Positions 29,128 to 38,245 of a DNA stretch of 64,000 bases are shown here, in pieces. This stretch comes from Sphingobacterium sp. SGG-5 (lineage in GTDB: Bacteria; Bacteroidota; Bacteroidia; Sphingobacteriales; Sphingobacteriaceae), in assembly GCF_011043525.1 (NCBI RefSeq), contig NZ_JAAKGO010000003.1:421470-485469 (forward strand), read 5' to 3'. Position numbers and translations under genes: made by a program. Every line of letters begins with the position of its first letter. Positions within the stretch are counted from its first letter, which is position 1. The notes below the pieces were generated by a model, which saw only the letters and a program-made list of their open reading frames with translations, was not told where the DNA came from and searched no databases.

Positions 29128-32094
29128 ATGAATGTACAAAAAGCCCTTACCCTTATTTATGTAGCAGTTGCCTGTTTGTTGTTGCCTGTAAATCGCTTGG
29201 CAGCGCAGGTCATGTTATCGGAAAGCAACAAATTGTCCAAGAATAGTTTTCCTTTGGCGGATCGTAATCTTTCGGTCGCAATTTACTACGACGCCGGTGA
29301 GCAAACTGCCGTGAAAACGAGCGCTCAGCTTTTTGCAGATGACGTAAAACGGGTCACAGGTCGAGCGATTTCAGTACGTACCGTTGATGATAAACGGACG
29401 AAGAATATGGTGCTCGTGGGTACGTTGGGCCAAAATAAGTTAATTGAACAATTGATTAAGAATAAAAAGATTGCTGTCAACGGTTTAGAAGGGGGCTGGG
29501 AGCAATATACGATACAAGTGGTGGAGAAACCGTTTCCTCAGGTGGAGAAAGCGTTGGTTGTTGTCGGTAGCGATCGTAGAGGTGCCTCTTACGGCCTGTT
29601 TTCGATATCTGAGGTTATAGGTGTTTCGCCCTGGTATTGGTGGGCCGATGTACCGGTCAAAAAGAGGGATAGGCTGCAATTGGAGGTTAATACATTTACA
29701 TCTTCCAAGCCCACGGTAAAATACCGTGGCATCTTCATCAATGATGAAGATTGGGGTCTATTGCGTTGGGCGAAGCATACCTTCGATCCTGAATTAAAGG
29801 ACATAGGACCAAAGACCTACGCTAAAGTTTTTGAGCTATTGTTGCGGTTGAAGGCAAATTATCTATGCCCGGCCATGCATGAGGCCAGTGGGGCTTTTAA
29901 TAAATATCCCGACAACAAAGTGGTTGCTGACTCCTTCGGTATTGTGATGGGATCGGTACATCCCGAACCTTTACTTTTCAACAATGCCAGTGAGTGGGAT
30001 AAGAAAACGATGGGCGAATGGAACTACATGACGAATAAAGATGGTATTTTGAAGGTTTTGGATCAACGCGTCAAGGAAAATTCACCGTATGAAAATGTAT
30101 ATACATTGGCGCTGCGCGGCTTGCATGATAAGGCCATGACAGGAAATTATTCACTGGAGCAACGTGTAGCCTTAGTCAGCGAAGCCTTGAAGGATCAACG
30201 TGCCCTTCTCCAAAAGCACATCGATAAGCCTATTGAACAGATACCTCAGGCATTTACACCCTACAAAGAGGTGCTTGATCTTTACCTCGCCGGAATGGAA
30301 CTTCCGGATGACGTGATCTTGGTATGGCCGGACGATAATTATGGCTATATGAAGCAATTGAGTAACGAAAAGGAAAGGAAACGTTCAGGGGGATCGGGTG
30401 TATATTACCATGCTTCTTATCTCGGGATACCGCATGATTACCTATGGTTGTCATCCACGTCGCCCGCATTGATGTATGAAGAATTGCACAAAGCGTATGA
30501 TACAGGTGCGGACAGGCTATGGTTGCTGAATGCAGGTGATATCAAATCCTGTGAATTTCCGGTGACACTATTTTTGGATATGGCCTTTGATATCGATAAG
30601 TTTACTTTTGAAAACGTGCCGGATTATCAAGCGGAATGGCTAAGCTCCATCTATGGTGCGAAGTACTTGGATGACTTTAAGAAGATAACGCGAGAATATA
30701 ATCGGTTGGCTTTTACCCGTAAGCCGGAGTTTATGGGCTGGGGCTATGAGTGGAATACCTTTAGTCATGGGCGGGAGCGGCCGACAGATACTGATTTCTC
30801 TTTTGTCAATTATAAAGAGGCAGAAAAGCGGATTGCAGATTATGATCGAATAGGAAATGCGGTAGAACGTATACGTAAAGAGCTGCCGAAAATGGAAGAG
30901 GCTTCATTTTTTCAGCTGCTGTATTACTCCGTGAAAGGGGCGGAGCTCATGAACAAAAAATGGCTTACGGCACAGAAAAACAAAATGTATATTGAACAGG
31001 GACGGTCGAAAGCGAATATACTACGTCATCAGGTGAAGCACTATTACGATACCTTGTATAAAATATCTTATGAATATAATGATCTCCTCAATGGGAAATG
31101 GAAGCATGTCTTATCATTGAAACAAGGGGTGACAGCTTCCTATTTTGAATTACCGAAACTGGATTCGGTACGCGTACCAGTTGATGCCGCTATGCTATTG
31201 TTTATCGAAGGTCAGCAGCCGTTAAAGGGTGTCAGTAGTTTTTATACCCTGCCGGCTTTTAATCCCTACAGTGACAAGACATACTATATTGATATCGTCA
31301 ATGCCGGCCAGAAAACGCTCGACTGGAGTCTGAAGCCCTCAAACGACTGGATTAAGGTGAGTAAGCAAAACGGTCGTGTCACACATGAAGACCGGGTGTG
31401 GATATCGATCGATTGGAATAAGGTGCCTCAGGGTGAACGGGTTTCTGGGGATATCGAAATTATCGGTGCAGGTACGCAGGAGAAAGTTGGGGTGTCGGTA
31501 TTTAATCCTTTGTCGCCCCGTATAGAAGAAGTGCGCGGATTATTTGTAGAAGACAATGGCGTGGTGTCGATTGCTGCCGCAGACTTTCATCGCAAGCGGG
31601 AAACCGAAGAAATTAAAATGCAGATTATTGACAATCTGGGTATTGAAGATCGAAGTGTGATGATCGGTGATCCGACGGCAAAGGTGCTTAATCCGAGAAA
31701 TCCAAAATCGCCAGGTGTGGAATACGATTTTTATACGTTTCATCGCGGTCCTGTCGATGTGTATACTTATGTGTTACCGATTTTTCCCTTAAGCTCCGAT
31801 CGGGACTTTGGTTTTCACGAACAGGGTACAGGGCAAACACGATATGCGGTATGTATCGACGATGGTCCAGTGGCGCTACCTTCATCATCTGCACCCGAGT
31901 ATACGCAAACTTGGTATGATAATGTGCTGCGCAATGCTGCGGTCAATAAATCGACGTTTTATATCGACAAACCGGGCAAACACACCCTTCATATCAAATG
32001 TGGCGATCCGGGTATGGTCATCCAAAAGATTGTGTTGGATTTCGGTGGTATGAAGAAGTCTTATACGGGACCAGTAACGACCCTGGTGAAATAG
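29128..32094 (+). CDS. GH115 alpha-glucuronidase, exported
   Basis: GH115 enzymes remove (4-O-methyl-)glucuronic acid from internal as well as terminal xylose residues of polymeric xylan, complementing GH67. The 988-residue protein has a signal peptide (to about residue 26, LAAQ), the family blocks KYRGIFINDEDWGLLRW, LLRLKANYLCPAMH, VWPDDNYGYM and GVYYHASYLGIPHDYLW, and a C-terminal accessory domain from about residue 790 onward. The length is in the normal range for the family. It follows the sulfatase by 38 bases in the PUL operon. No catalytic residue has visibly been lost, although I did not map them individually. Confidence 0.93.
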   Translation: MNVQKALTLIYVAVACLLLPVNRLAAQVMLSESNKLSKNSFPLADRNLSVAIYYDAGEQTAVKTSAQLFADDVKRVTGRAISVRTVDDKRTKNMVLVGTLGQNKLIEQLIKNKKIAVNGLEGGWEQYTIQVVEKPFPQVEKALVVVGSDRRGASYGLFSISEVIGVSPWYWWADVPVKKRDRLQLEVNTFTSSKPTVKYRGIFINDEDWGLLRWAKHTFDPELKDIGPKTYAKVFELLLRLKANYLCPAMHEASGAFNKYPDNKVVADSFGIVMGSVHPEPLLFNNASEWDKKTMGEWNYMTNKDGILKVLDQRVKENSPYENVYTLALRGLHDKAMTGNYSLEQRVALVSEALKDQRALLQKHIDKPIEQIPQAFTPYKEVLDLYLAGMELPDDVILVWPDDNYGYMKQLSNEKERKRSGGSGVYYHASYLGIPHDYLWLSSTSPALMYEELHKAYDTGADRLWLLNAGDIKSCEFPVTLFLDMAFDIDKFTFENVPDYQAEWLSSIYGAKYLDDFKKITREYNRLAFTRKPEFMGWGYEWNTFSHGRERPTDTDFSFVNYKEAEKRIADYDRIGNAVERIRKELPKMEEASFFQLLYYSVKGAELMNKKWLTAQKNKMYIEQGRSKANILRHQVKHYYDTLYKISYEYNDLLNGKWKHVLSLKQGVTASYFELPKLDSVRVPVDAAMLLFIEGQQPLKGVSSFYTLPAFNPYSDKTYYIDIVNAGQKTLDWSLKPSNDWIKVSKQNGRVTHEDRVWISIDWNKVPQGERVSGDIEIIGAGTQEKVGVSVFNPLSPRIEEVRGLFVEDNGVVSIAAADFHRKRETEEIKMQIIDNLGIEDRSVMIGDPTAKVLNPRNPKSPGVEYDFYTFHRGPVDVYTYVLPIFPLSSDRDFGFHEQGTGQTRYAVCIDDGPVALPSSSAPEYTQTWYDNVLRNAAVNKSTFYIDKPGKHTLHIKCGDPGMVIQKIVLDFGGMKKSYTGPVTTLVK

Positions 32095-32210
32095 AGTGAA
32101 AAACCTTTTGCCTATTAGAGACAATTTGATTACATATTGATACAATAGCATACGATAGAATGCGGAGAAAAACAGCAGTTTTGTAATGCAGGAACAGCAA
32201 TTTTTTATTC

Positions 32211-33254
32211 ATGAACGCTTTACATTTCATTTATATATTCGTTTTATTGGGTTTATGCCCACAGGATGTAAAAGACAGACCAACGTCTAAGAGTACCTAT
32301 AATAACCCTGTCTTTGAACCCGTATTGGCAGATCCTACGGTTTTTCAAGACCCCAAAAGCAAATTGTTTTATGCCTATGGTACGGAAGACCATTGGGGGG
32401 ATAAAAAAGGGAGTAGACTGGTACCGGTATTGGAATCGGAAGATCTGATCCAGTGGAAGTATGTAGGAGAGGCGTTTCAGAAGAAACCGTCCTGGAAGAA
32501 GGCCGGGGGAATATGGGCTCCGGACATCAATTATATCAATGGACAGTACTATTTATATTACTCGTACTCCACATGGGGCGATAAAGATCCGGGCATAGGA
32601 CTTGCTATAGCCGATAGCCCTAAAGGACCTTTTCAGGATCAAGGTAAACTGTTTAGCAGTAGTGATATAGATGTTCCCAATTCTATCGATCCTTTTTATT
32701 ATATGGAAGGTGAAAAAGGCTATCTGTTTTGGGGAAGTTTTAGTCAGCTTCCGACACAAGGCACCTATGCTATCGAGTTGGCCAAAGACGGTAGGAGCAT
32801 AAAGCGTAACGCTACCAAGGTAAAAATAGCAGCAGGGGATTTTGAAGCCGTCATGATTCATAAAAGGAACGGCTACTATTACTTTTTTGGTTCAAAAGGG
32901 TCCTGTTGTAACGGCTCAGGTAGTACCTACCATGTGTTAGTCGCCCGTTCGAAAAATCTTTTGGGCCCTTATATAGACCGGCAGGGGAGGTCTATCCTGG
33001 AGCGCGGCAACGGTACGCTCGTATTAAAAGGCAATGGTACACATGTCGGCCCGGGTCACAACTCAGGCGTTATTACCGATAAAAACGGCAACGATTGGAT
33101 TTTATATCATGCGATCGATTCGCATAGAGGCAAATTAAATAATGGAACATCCAGACGGGTATTGATGTTGGATAATCTGACATGGGAGGAAGGATGGCCG
33201 TCCATTAAAAACTTTATGCCTTCTGTAGTGAATGCTAGTCGACCTATTTTTTAA
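32211..33254 (+). CDS. GH43 family glycosidase, arabinanase/arabinofuranosidase-like
   Basis: A 347-residue GH43 protein. The N-terminus (MNALHFIYIFVLLGLC) is a hydrophobic leader; the Cys at about residue 16 has Leu at -1, so a canonical lipobox is doubtful. Catalytic residues fit the family: Asp41 in LADPTVF, Asp160 in NSIDPF, Glu212 in DFEAVMI. The segment FFGSKGSCCNGSGSTYHVLVARS with VGPGHNSGV resembles endo-1,5-arabinanase-type subfamilies, which would suit arabinan or arabinosyl side chains; this is a tentative subfamily call. A 116-base gap without a perfect promoter element precedes it. Confidence 0.87.
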   Translation: MNALHFIYIFVLLGLCPQDVKDRPTSKSTYNNPVFEPVLADPTVFQDPKSKLFYAYGTEDHWGDKKGSRLVPVLESEDLIQWKYVGEAFQKKPSWKKAGGIWAPDINYINGQYYLYYSYSTWGDKDPGIGLAIADSPKGPFQDQGKLFSSSDIDVPNSIDPFYYMEGEKGYLFWGSFSQLPTQGTYAIELAKDGRSIKRNATKVKIAAGDFEAVMIHKRNGYYYFFGSKGSCCNGSGSTYHVLVARSKNLLGPYIDRQGRSILERGNGTLVLKGNGTHVGPGHNSGVITDKNGNDWILYHAIDSHRGKLNNGTSRRVLMLDNLTWEEGWPSIKNFMPSVVNASRPIF

Positions 33255-33271
33255 ATAATAAATCTAAAATT

Positions 33272-34354
33272 ATGCGGTATTTAATTCTGTTTCTCAGTTT
33301 TTGTTTGCATACACTTTTGTATGCTCAATCCACGCCAATAGCAAATCCCTTGGATATTAAATTGGGGGATCCTTACATCATCTATGATGACAAGACCAGT
33401 CGCTATTATATGTACGGTACAGGCGGTGTTGAAAACGGGTTCATGGCCTATTCCTCATCCGATTTGAAGGCTTGGCAGAATGAAGGTCAGGTCTATTCGG
33501 CTAATCAGGAAAAAAGTTGGGGAACAAAGGATTTTTGGGCGCCTGAAGTATATAAAATGCATGGAAAATTCTATATGTTTTATAGTGCGCACTGGAAAGA
33601 AAATCCCAACAACGAATTAGAAAACTATAAGATTGGCGTCGCCGTTGCGGACAAAGCTACGGGACCATTTCTCGATATGACGGGTCGGCCGCTTTTTGAC
33701 CCAGGTTATCCGATTATTGACGCGAACGTATATTTTGCAGAAGATGGTAAATTATATCTCTACTACTCCCGATGCTGTTATAAACATCCGGTAGAATCAG
33801 AGATATCGAAGTGGGCCAAAGCGCAAGGCTTGTATCCGGAAATTGAGGAGAGCTGGGTCTACGGCATAGAGCTGGCTGCTGATTTTTCGGGTGTAGTCGG
33901 AACACCTACACTGCTTTTACGTCCACCCGTAAAAATGGACGATGCACAAGCCGAATGGGAAAGCCGATCGGTAACCAGCAAAGAGATCAATAGACGCTGG
34001 ACGGAAGGATCTTATATTTTCAAACACGGGGATTTGTATTATATGATGTATTCGGCCAATCATTTTGCCGGAGAAAATTATGCCGTGGGATATGCCACAT
34101 CTACGCATCCTTTAGGACCTTTCGTGAAGTCCTCGAATAACCCGATTCTGGAAAAAAATACAGCCAAAGGAGGAGATGTTACAGGAACTGGACATAATAG
34201 TGTACTCTTTACTAAAGATGGAAAAATGCTGTGTGTATACCATGGAAGGACGACAAAAACGGGCAAAGAGCGTGTGGTTTTTATCGATGAAATGGTCATT
34301 GATCAAGCCGGCACCCTAAAAGTGTTGGGGCCTACAACGCAGTTTGGCCAATAA
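33272..34354 (+). CDS. GH43 family glycosidase, beta-xylosidase/arabinofuranosidase-like
   Basis: A 360-residue exported GH43 enzyme with a classic signal peptide (MRYLILFLSFCLHTLLYAQ). The triad is Asp33 in KLGDPYI, Asp150 in IIDANVY and Glu245 in WTEGSYIF. DFWAPEVYKMHGKFYMFYS and TGTGHNSVL are family landmarks. It is 17 bases after the preceding GH43 gene and belongs to a different subfamily, so the pair probably attacks different linkages. It is the last enzyme gene before the separately promoted epimerase gene. Confidence 0.88.
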   Translation: MRYLILFLSFCLHTLLYAQSTPIANPLDIKLGDPYIIYDDKTSRYYMYGTGGVENGFMAYSSSDLKAWQNEGQVYSANQEKSWGTKDFWAPEVYKMHGKFYMFYSAHWKENPNNELENYKIGVAVADKATGPFLDMTGRPLFDPGYPIIDANVYFAEDGKLYLYYSRCCYKHPVESEISKWAKAQGLYPEIEESWVYGIELAADFSGVVGTPTLLLRPPVKMDDAQAEWESRSVTSKEINRRWTEGSYIFKHGDLYYMMYSANHFAGENYAVGYATSTHPLGPFVKSSNNPILEKNTAKGGDVTGTGHNSVLFTKDGKMLCVYHGRTTKTGKERVVFIDEMVIDQAGTLKVLGPTTQFGQ

Positions 34355-34369
34355 GCATTGGAAAAATAA

Positions 34370-34422
34370 TTGTATTTTAAACGTTTATTTTTTTATTACA
34401 TTTGTTGAATAGTAATCGATTA
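34370..34422 (+). promoter_or_regulatory. galM promoter with two CG-centred palindromes
   Basis: TACATTTG at 34397-34404 is a perfect TAnnTTTG -7 element; a TTG at 34370-34372 lies 24 bases upstream, one more than the usual maximum. Two 10-bp perfect palindromes flank the -7 element: TAAACGTTTA at 34378-34387 and TAATCGATTA at 34413-34422, centres 35 bases apart. CG-centred AT-armed palindromes are typical of LacI-family operators, so repression by a LacI-type regulator encoded elsewhere is plausible. Confidence 0.5.
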
Positions 34423-34447
34423 AAACAAATTAATAGCGTATACCAAT

Positions 34448-35608
34448 ATGAACAAACAATCAAAGTTGTCTATCTTCATTCTTATGGCCATGCTTGTTGG
34501 CAGCTGCCAGCAGGGTACCAATAAAAATAAAGAAGAGATTCAGGAAGCGATTTCGTTGCCCGATGCTGTAGAATTTAGAGATACAATAAAGGGCGAAGAG
34601 ATATCCCTTTTTACGCTAAAAAATAAAAGAGGTATGGAGGTCGCGCTAACCAATTTTGGAGCACGGATTGTCTCTTTAATTGTATCGGATAAAGATGGCG
34701 TTAATCGAGACGTAGTGCTTGGTTTTAACAAGGCTGAGGATTACAATAACCCGGAGGAACCCTATTTCGGTCCTATTGTCGGTCCTTTTGGGAATAGAAT
34801 AGCCAACGGAAAGTTCAGTTTGGATGGAGTGGAATACACCTTGCCCCAAAACAATGGACCCAACACATTGCATGGCGGTTTGGAAGGGCTTCACTTTGTT
34901 GTTTGGCAAGCAAAGCAGCTATCGGATGAAGCTGTGGAATTCACGTGTGTGTTGCCGGATGGCAAAGAAGGCTTCCCGGGGGATAGAGCGTTTAAGGTTA
35001 TGTATTCGGTAAATGATAATAATGAATTGACGATCGCTTATGAGGCTAAGACCGACAAAAGGACGGTGCTGAACTTGACCAATCATGCTTACTTTAATTT
35101 GAATGGAGAGGGTAGCGGTACGATTTTGAATCATCAGCTTCAAATCTTTGCTGACCAAATTACGCCGGTAAATGAGACGCTTATTCCTACAGGTGAGCTG
35201 AAAGGTGTAAAGGAAACTGCTTTTGACTTCACAGCATTGAAAGCGATTGGAAAGGATATTGAACAGGATGATGAACAATTGACGTTCGGAAAAGGGTATG
35301 ATCATAATTTCGTGTTGAATGAAACAAAACACGATGGGTACAACTATGCCTGTCGGTTGATCGGCGATCAGTCGGGGATCGTTATGGATATTTATACCGC
35401 AGAACCGGGAATTCAGTTTTACAGCGGCAACTTTATGGCGGATAAGGTAACGTTAAAAAATGGTGCAACGGATAGTTTTAGAACCGGCTTGTGTTTGGAA
35501 CCGCAGCATTTTCCGGATTCACCGAATCAACCTTCGTTTCCTTCGACTGAAGTAAATCCGGGTGAGGTATATAAAACGACTTCTGTCTATAAGTTTTCTG
35601 TGCAATAG
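34448..35608 (+). CDS. galM: Aldose 1-epimerase, lipoprotein
   Basis: Mutarotase interconverting alpha and beta anomers of free sugars such as glucose, galactose, xylose or arabinose. The 386-residue protein carries a lipoprotein leader (MLVGSC, Cys near residue 20), so it acts in the periplasm. Catalytic residues are visible: His213 in LTNHAYFN (acid) and Glu351 in LCLEPQHFPD (base). FGARIVSLIV and NGPNTLHGG are family blocks. It lies downstream of the last GH43 gene but has its own promoter with operator-like palindromes, so it may be expressed independently of the PUL. A strong terminator follows. Confidence 0.93.
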   Translation: MNKQSKLSIFILMAMLVGSCQQGTNKNKEEIQEAISLPDAVEFRDTIKGEEISLFTLKNKRGMEVALTNFGARIVSLIVSDKDGVNRDVVLGFNKAEDYNNPEEPYFGPIVGPFGNRIANGKFSLDGVEYTLPQNNGPNTLHGGLEGLHFVVWQAKQLSDEAVEFTCVLPDGKEGFPGDRAFKVMYSVNDNNELTIAYEAKTDKRTVLNLTNHAYFNLNGEGSGTILNHQLQIFADQITPVNETLIPTGELKGVKETAFDFTALKAIGKDIEQDDEQLTFGKGYDHNFVLNETKHDGYNYACRLIGDQSGIVMDIYTAEPGIQFYSGNFMADKVTLKNGATDSFRTGLCLEPQHFPDSPNQPSFPSTEVNPGEVYKTTSVYKFSVQ

Positions 35609-35626
35609 AAAAACTCTATATCATAG

Positions 35627-35664
35627 AAAAGCCCTCTTTATTTCAAATAGAGAGGGCTTTTTTC
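35627..35664. terminator. Bidirectional terminator between galM and tRNA-Leu
   Basis: An 11-bp stem of the form AAAAGCCCTCT paired with AGAGGGCTTTT, separated by an A/T-rich loop, gives T-tracts on both strands. It can stop galM transcription (plus) and the tRNA-Gly/tRNA-Leu transcript (minus). Confidence 0.85.
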
Positions 35665-35665
35665 G

Positions 35666-35750
35666 TACTCGGAGCGGGAATCGAACCCGCACTCCTTTAA
35701 CGGGAACAGGATTTTAAGTCCTGCGTGTCTACCAGTTCCACCATCCGAGC
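35666..35750 (-). tRNA. tRNA-Leu (anticodon UAA)
   Basis: An 85-base class II tRNA: acceptor GCTCGGA pairs with TCCGAGT (G-U at the first pair), the anticodon stem CAGGA/TCCTG encloses CTTAAAA with anticodon TAA, a long variable arm is present, and the T-arm contains GGTTCGATTCC. The CCA end is not encoded. Confidence 0.95.
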
Positions 35751-35755
35751 AACTG

Positions 35756-35828
35756 AGCGAAAGACGAGATTCGAACTCGCGACCCCAACCTTGGCAAGGT
35801 TGTGCTCTACCAACTGAGCTACTTTCGC
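35756..35828 (-). tRNA. tRNA-Gly (anticodon GCC)
   Basis: A 73-base tRNA: acceptor GCGAAAG/CTTTCGC, D-arm AGCTCAGTTGGTAGAGC, anticodon stem CAACC/GGTTG around TTGCCAA, T-arm GAGTTCGAATCTC. It is 5 bases upstream of tRNA-Leu in transcription order, so the two are co-transcribed. Confidence 0.96.
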
Positions 35829-35839
35829 TTGAAGTGTTG

Positions 35840-35847
35840 CAAATATA
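35840..35847 (-). promoter_or_regulatory. -7 element for the tRNA-Gly/tRNA-Leu unit
   Basis: The minus strand reads TATATTTG, a perfect TAnnTTTG match, 11 bases before the 5' end of tRNA-Gly. No TTG at the standard spacing is visible upstream, which is an AT-rich stretch. Confidence 0.6.
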
Positions 35848-35982
35848 TGTAGAAAAATCAAAAAATGAAATTTTTGATTCCCTTTATGTTTCGATTCTGT
35901 GTAATAGGCTCAAATTGTGTAAATTAATTTTTACGTAAGGCACTAATTTGCTTAATATAATGCCTATGGCACCGATTTTGAC

Positions 35983-35990
35983 TATTTTTG
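35983..35990 (+). promoter_or_regulatory. Putative -7 element before the PF10091-like gene
   Basis: TATTTTTG is a perfect TAnnTTTG match 16 bases before the ATG at 36007; a second near-match GTACTTTG overlaps it (35990-35997). No -33 TTG was found at the correct distance. Confidence 0.4.
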
Positions 35991-36006
35991 TACTTTGGTT
36001 ATAATT

Positions 36007-38208
36007 ATGAAATTCATGAAGCAGCTTATCCTTGCATTCTTGTTCTTACCACTATGGGTGGTTGGCGATACGTATCCGGAGGTAGTTTTTGATAATAGCT
36101 TAGTTTCCGGAAGTTATGCCAAAAGCTATGTCCGTTATACCGGGAACAGCTGGGTTGAAAACGTGAACAAACATCTGCTTGTTTCGGATACCCTCTTTTT
36201 TACACCAGGGAATGCCTTGTCCTTAAAATATATTTCAGCTCCCGAGGGCAACTGGACTGTAGATGTCCGTTACAGCCGGCAGAAGTTTTTATATCGTGTT
36301 CTCGACTCGGATTTTCTCACTTTCCGACTGCTCGTGAAGTCTCCGGGAACGACTCAGAAAGATTTGCCACAGATATATATTACCCAGCGGCATATTAAAA
36401 CGGATACGTTAGATCTTGCGAAATACATTACAGATTTCAAACAGGGTACCTGGCTGAAAGTTCGGATCCCCTGTCGGGATTTTAAGGGATTGGACAATGA
36501 TAAACCCATCAGCGGGATAGCTCTTGTTCAACATGGCAGTTCTGCCGGTACACACCACCTCTTTTTAGATCAGGTGGAATTTTTGCCCAAAGCATATTCT
36601 GAAGTCAAGCTCTCATCGCCCGCTGTCTTAACAGCGGTGAACGCATACGATAAAATGGTCCATTTGAAATGGCAGCTCCCCCTTACACCCAGCATTCGAT
36701 ATATTAAAATATACCGTTCCCTCGATGGAAAAGAATATGATCCAGTTGCGATCAAACCCATCTATATGCAATCTTGCTTGGATGATGCACCGACGATTGG
36801 TCAAAAATATTTTTATAAAATCACCTGGCTGGACTACAATTATAAGGAGTCTCCGTTTTCCGAAACCAAGGAGGTGCAGACGATGCGCATGGATAACGCA
36901 AAGCTATTTGACTTTATCCAGCTTGCACATATCAACTATTTCGTCGAAAACTATGATATCAACAGCGGCATGTATATGCCGTATAGGTTGAAGGAGAAAG
37001 CTGTGGTATCGACCAAAGAAACGGGCGGGGCCATCTTGTCACTTCTTATCGCCGCGGAGCGGGAACAACTTTCCAGACAAGCTGTATTTAACCGTATTTC
37101 TCGTATCGTCAATTTTTTGTCGAAAGCTCAAAATTACCACGGAGTATTTCCTGCTTATTTTGATGGGCGGAAAGGTGTTCCGGAATATGCCTTTGGCCGG
37201 GAAGAATATGATGTTATGGCCACTTCATCCATTATCGAAGCTTTACTTGTCGCAAAACAGTATTTTTCGAAGGATAATGATGAGGAGTATGGTTTGCGAA
37301 ATAGAATATCGGGCTTATATGATCGTATCAACTGGCAGATGTTGACCATGAAGGACTCGTCCGATATTTTATGTAAGTACATAGCGTTAGACAAGGCTGC
37401 TTTTGAAGGCCGGGAGGAACCTGTTGCGGGGCCAAACTATGCGATGAACACATATATGTTGGCTCTGGGATCTTCAACGCATGCTTTGCCGGTGTCGGCT
37501 TATACACATTCGGTATATCACTCTTATGATTCAGTGCGGTTTTCCAAGATTGAAGATATCGATATTGATGTATTCGCTGACAGTCTCTCGGTGGACTCTG
37601 TCGTTCAAAGCAGGGTGCAGGTTCTTCGACAAATCGATACACTATTACAGGTGTCTATTGTGGACAGTCTGTCTGCTTATGGTGAGAATTTGCTACTGGG
37701 GAGTATGAAAGGTAGCTTGTTAGATCTTTATAAACCTTTTTTAACTGTGAAGCCGGAAATCGTTTCCGATTCGGTGTTTCAATGGAAAGATATCCTGACA
37801 TCCTATGTGCAATTCGTCAAGCGACGGGACAATGAATTGGGCGTAGGTGTAAATCACAGTGATATATGGGGTTTTCACCAATACGGCCGATATGGCGGAG
37901 GATATCGAATTAATCCGGTTATTGGCCCTGGGGCTATTATTGTGGATAAACAGGTAGGAGAGCATGCGTTGTTAGCGCTTTATCATAAATTTGGGTCTAA
38001 CTTGTTTACCGAATACGGCTTCCGGTCGTGGCTCGACCTGCGAAATGACGACGTATCGGATGAATATTTAGCGGTAAACCAAGCTACGCTTGCGGTGCTG
38101 ATGGAAAATGCGAAAACTGGTTTTATCTGGGATCTTTATGCACAGATACCCGAATTACAATTGGTAAGAAGCAAATTGTTTGCGCAGAAAACAGCAAATA
38201 AAGAATAA
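36007..38208 (+). CDS. Exported glucoamylase-family (PF10091, GH144-like) protein, possibly catalytically altered
   Basis: A 733-residue secreted protein. The ATG at 36007 gives a clean signal peptide (MKFMKQLILAFLFLPLWVVG); a TTG four codons earlier is unlikely. Residues about 22-205 form a beta-rich module, about 210-300 a fibronectin-like domain (KMVHLKWQLP, YFYKITWLDYN). From about 305 the alpha/alpha-barrel family PF10091 is recognisable: FDFIQLAHINYF, ETGGAILSLLIAAER, YHGVFPAYFDGR and the C-terminal TEYGFRSWLDLRNDD. In GH144-type members the DxxE motif and a GxNE motif are acidic; here they read DVMA (Asp402, Ala405) and GPNY (Tyr478), and about 50 Asp/Ser/Val-rich residues are inserted near 508-558. 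Beta-1,2-glucan or related glycan processing is a family guess only. Confidence 0.7.
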   Translation: MKFMKQLILAFLFLPLWVVGDTYPEVVFDNSLVSGSYAKSYVRYTGNSWVENVNKHLLVSDTLFFTPGNALSLKYISAPEGNWTVDVRYSRQKFLYRVLDSDFLTFRLLVKSPGTTQKDLPQIYITQRHIKTDTLDLAKYITDFKQGTWLKVRIPCRDFKGLDNDKPISGIALVQHGSSAGTHHLFLDQVEFLPKAYSEVKLSSPAVLTAVNAYDKMVHLKWQLPLTPSIRYIKIYRSLDGKEYDPVAIKPIYMQSCLDDAPTIGQKYFYKITWLDYNYKESPFSETKEVQTMRMDNAKLFDFIQLAHINYFVENYDINSGMYMPYRLKEKAVVSTKETGGAILSLLIAAEREQLSRQAVFNRISRIVNFLSKAQNYHGVFPAYFDGRKGVPEYAFGREEYDVMATSSIIEALLVAKQYFSKDNDEEYGLRNRISGLYDRINWQMLTMKDSSDILCKYIALDKAAFEGREEPVAGPNYAMNTYMLALGSSTHALPVSAYTHSVYHSYDSVRFSKIEDIDIDVFADSLSVDSVVQSRVQVLRQIDTLLQVSIVDSLSAYGENLLLGSMKGSLLDLYKPFLTVKPEIVSDSVFQWKDILTSYVQFVKRRDNELGVGVNHSDIWGFHQYGRYGGGYRINPVIGPGAIIVDKQVGEHALLALYHKFGSNLFTEYGFRSWLDLRNDDVSDEYLAVNQATLAVLMENAKTGFIWDLYAQIPELQLVRSKLFAQKTANKE

Positions 38209-38245
38209 TATGTATATCTTTAAACCTTATTCCATTATCATAAAA

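Noticed and set aside
35627..35847. tRNA pair considered as an integration site of a mobile element carrying the PUL
   Set aside because: No integrase, no direct repeat of the tRNA 3' end at the other PUL boundary and no insertion sequence were seen.
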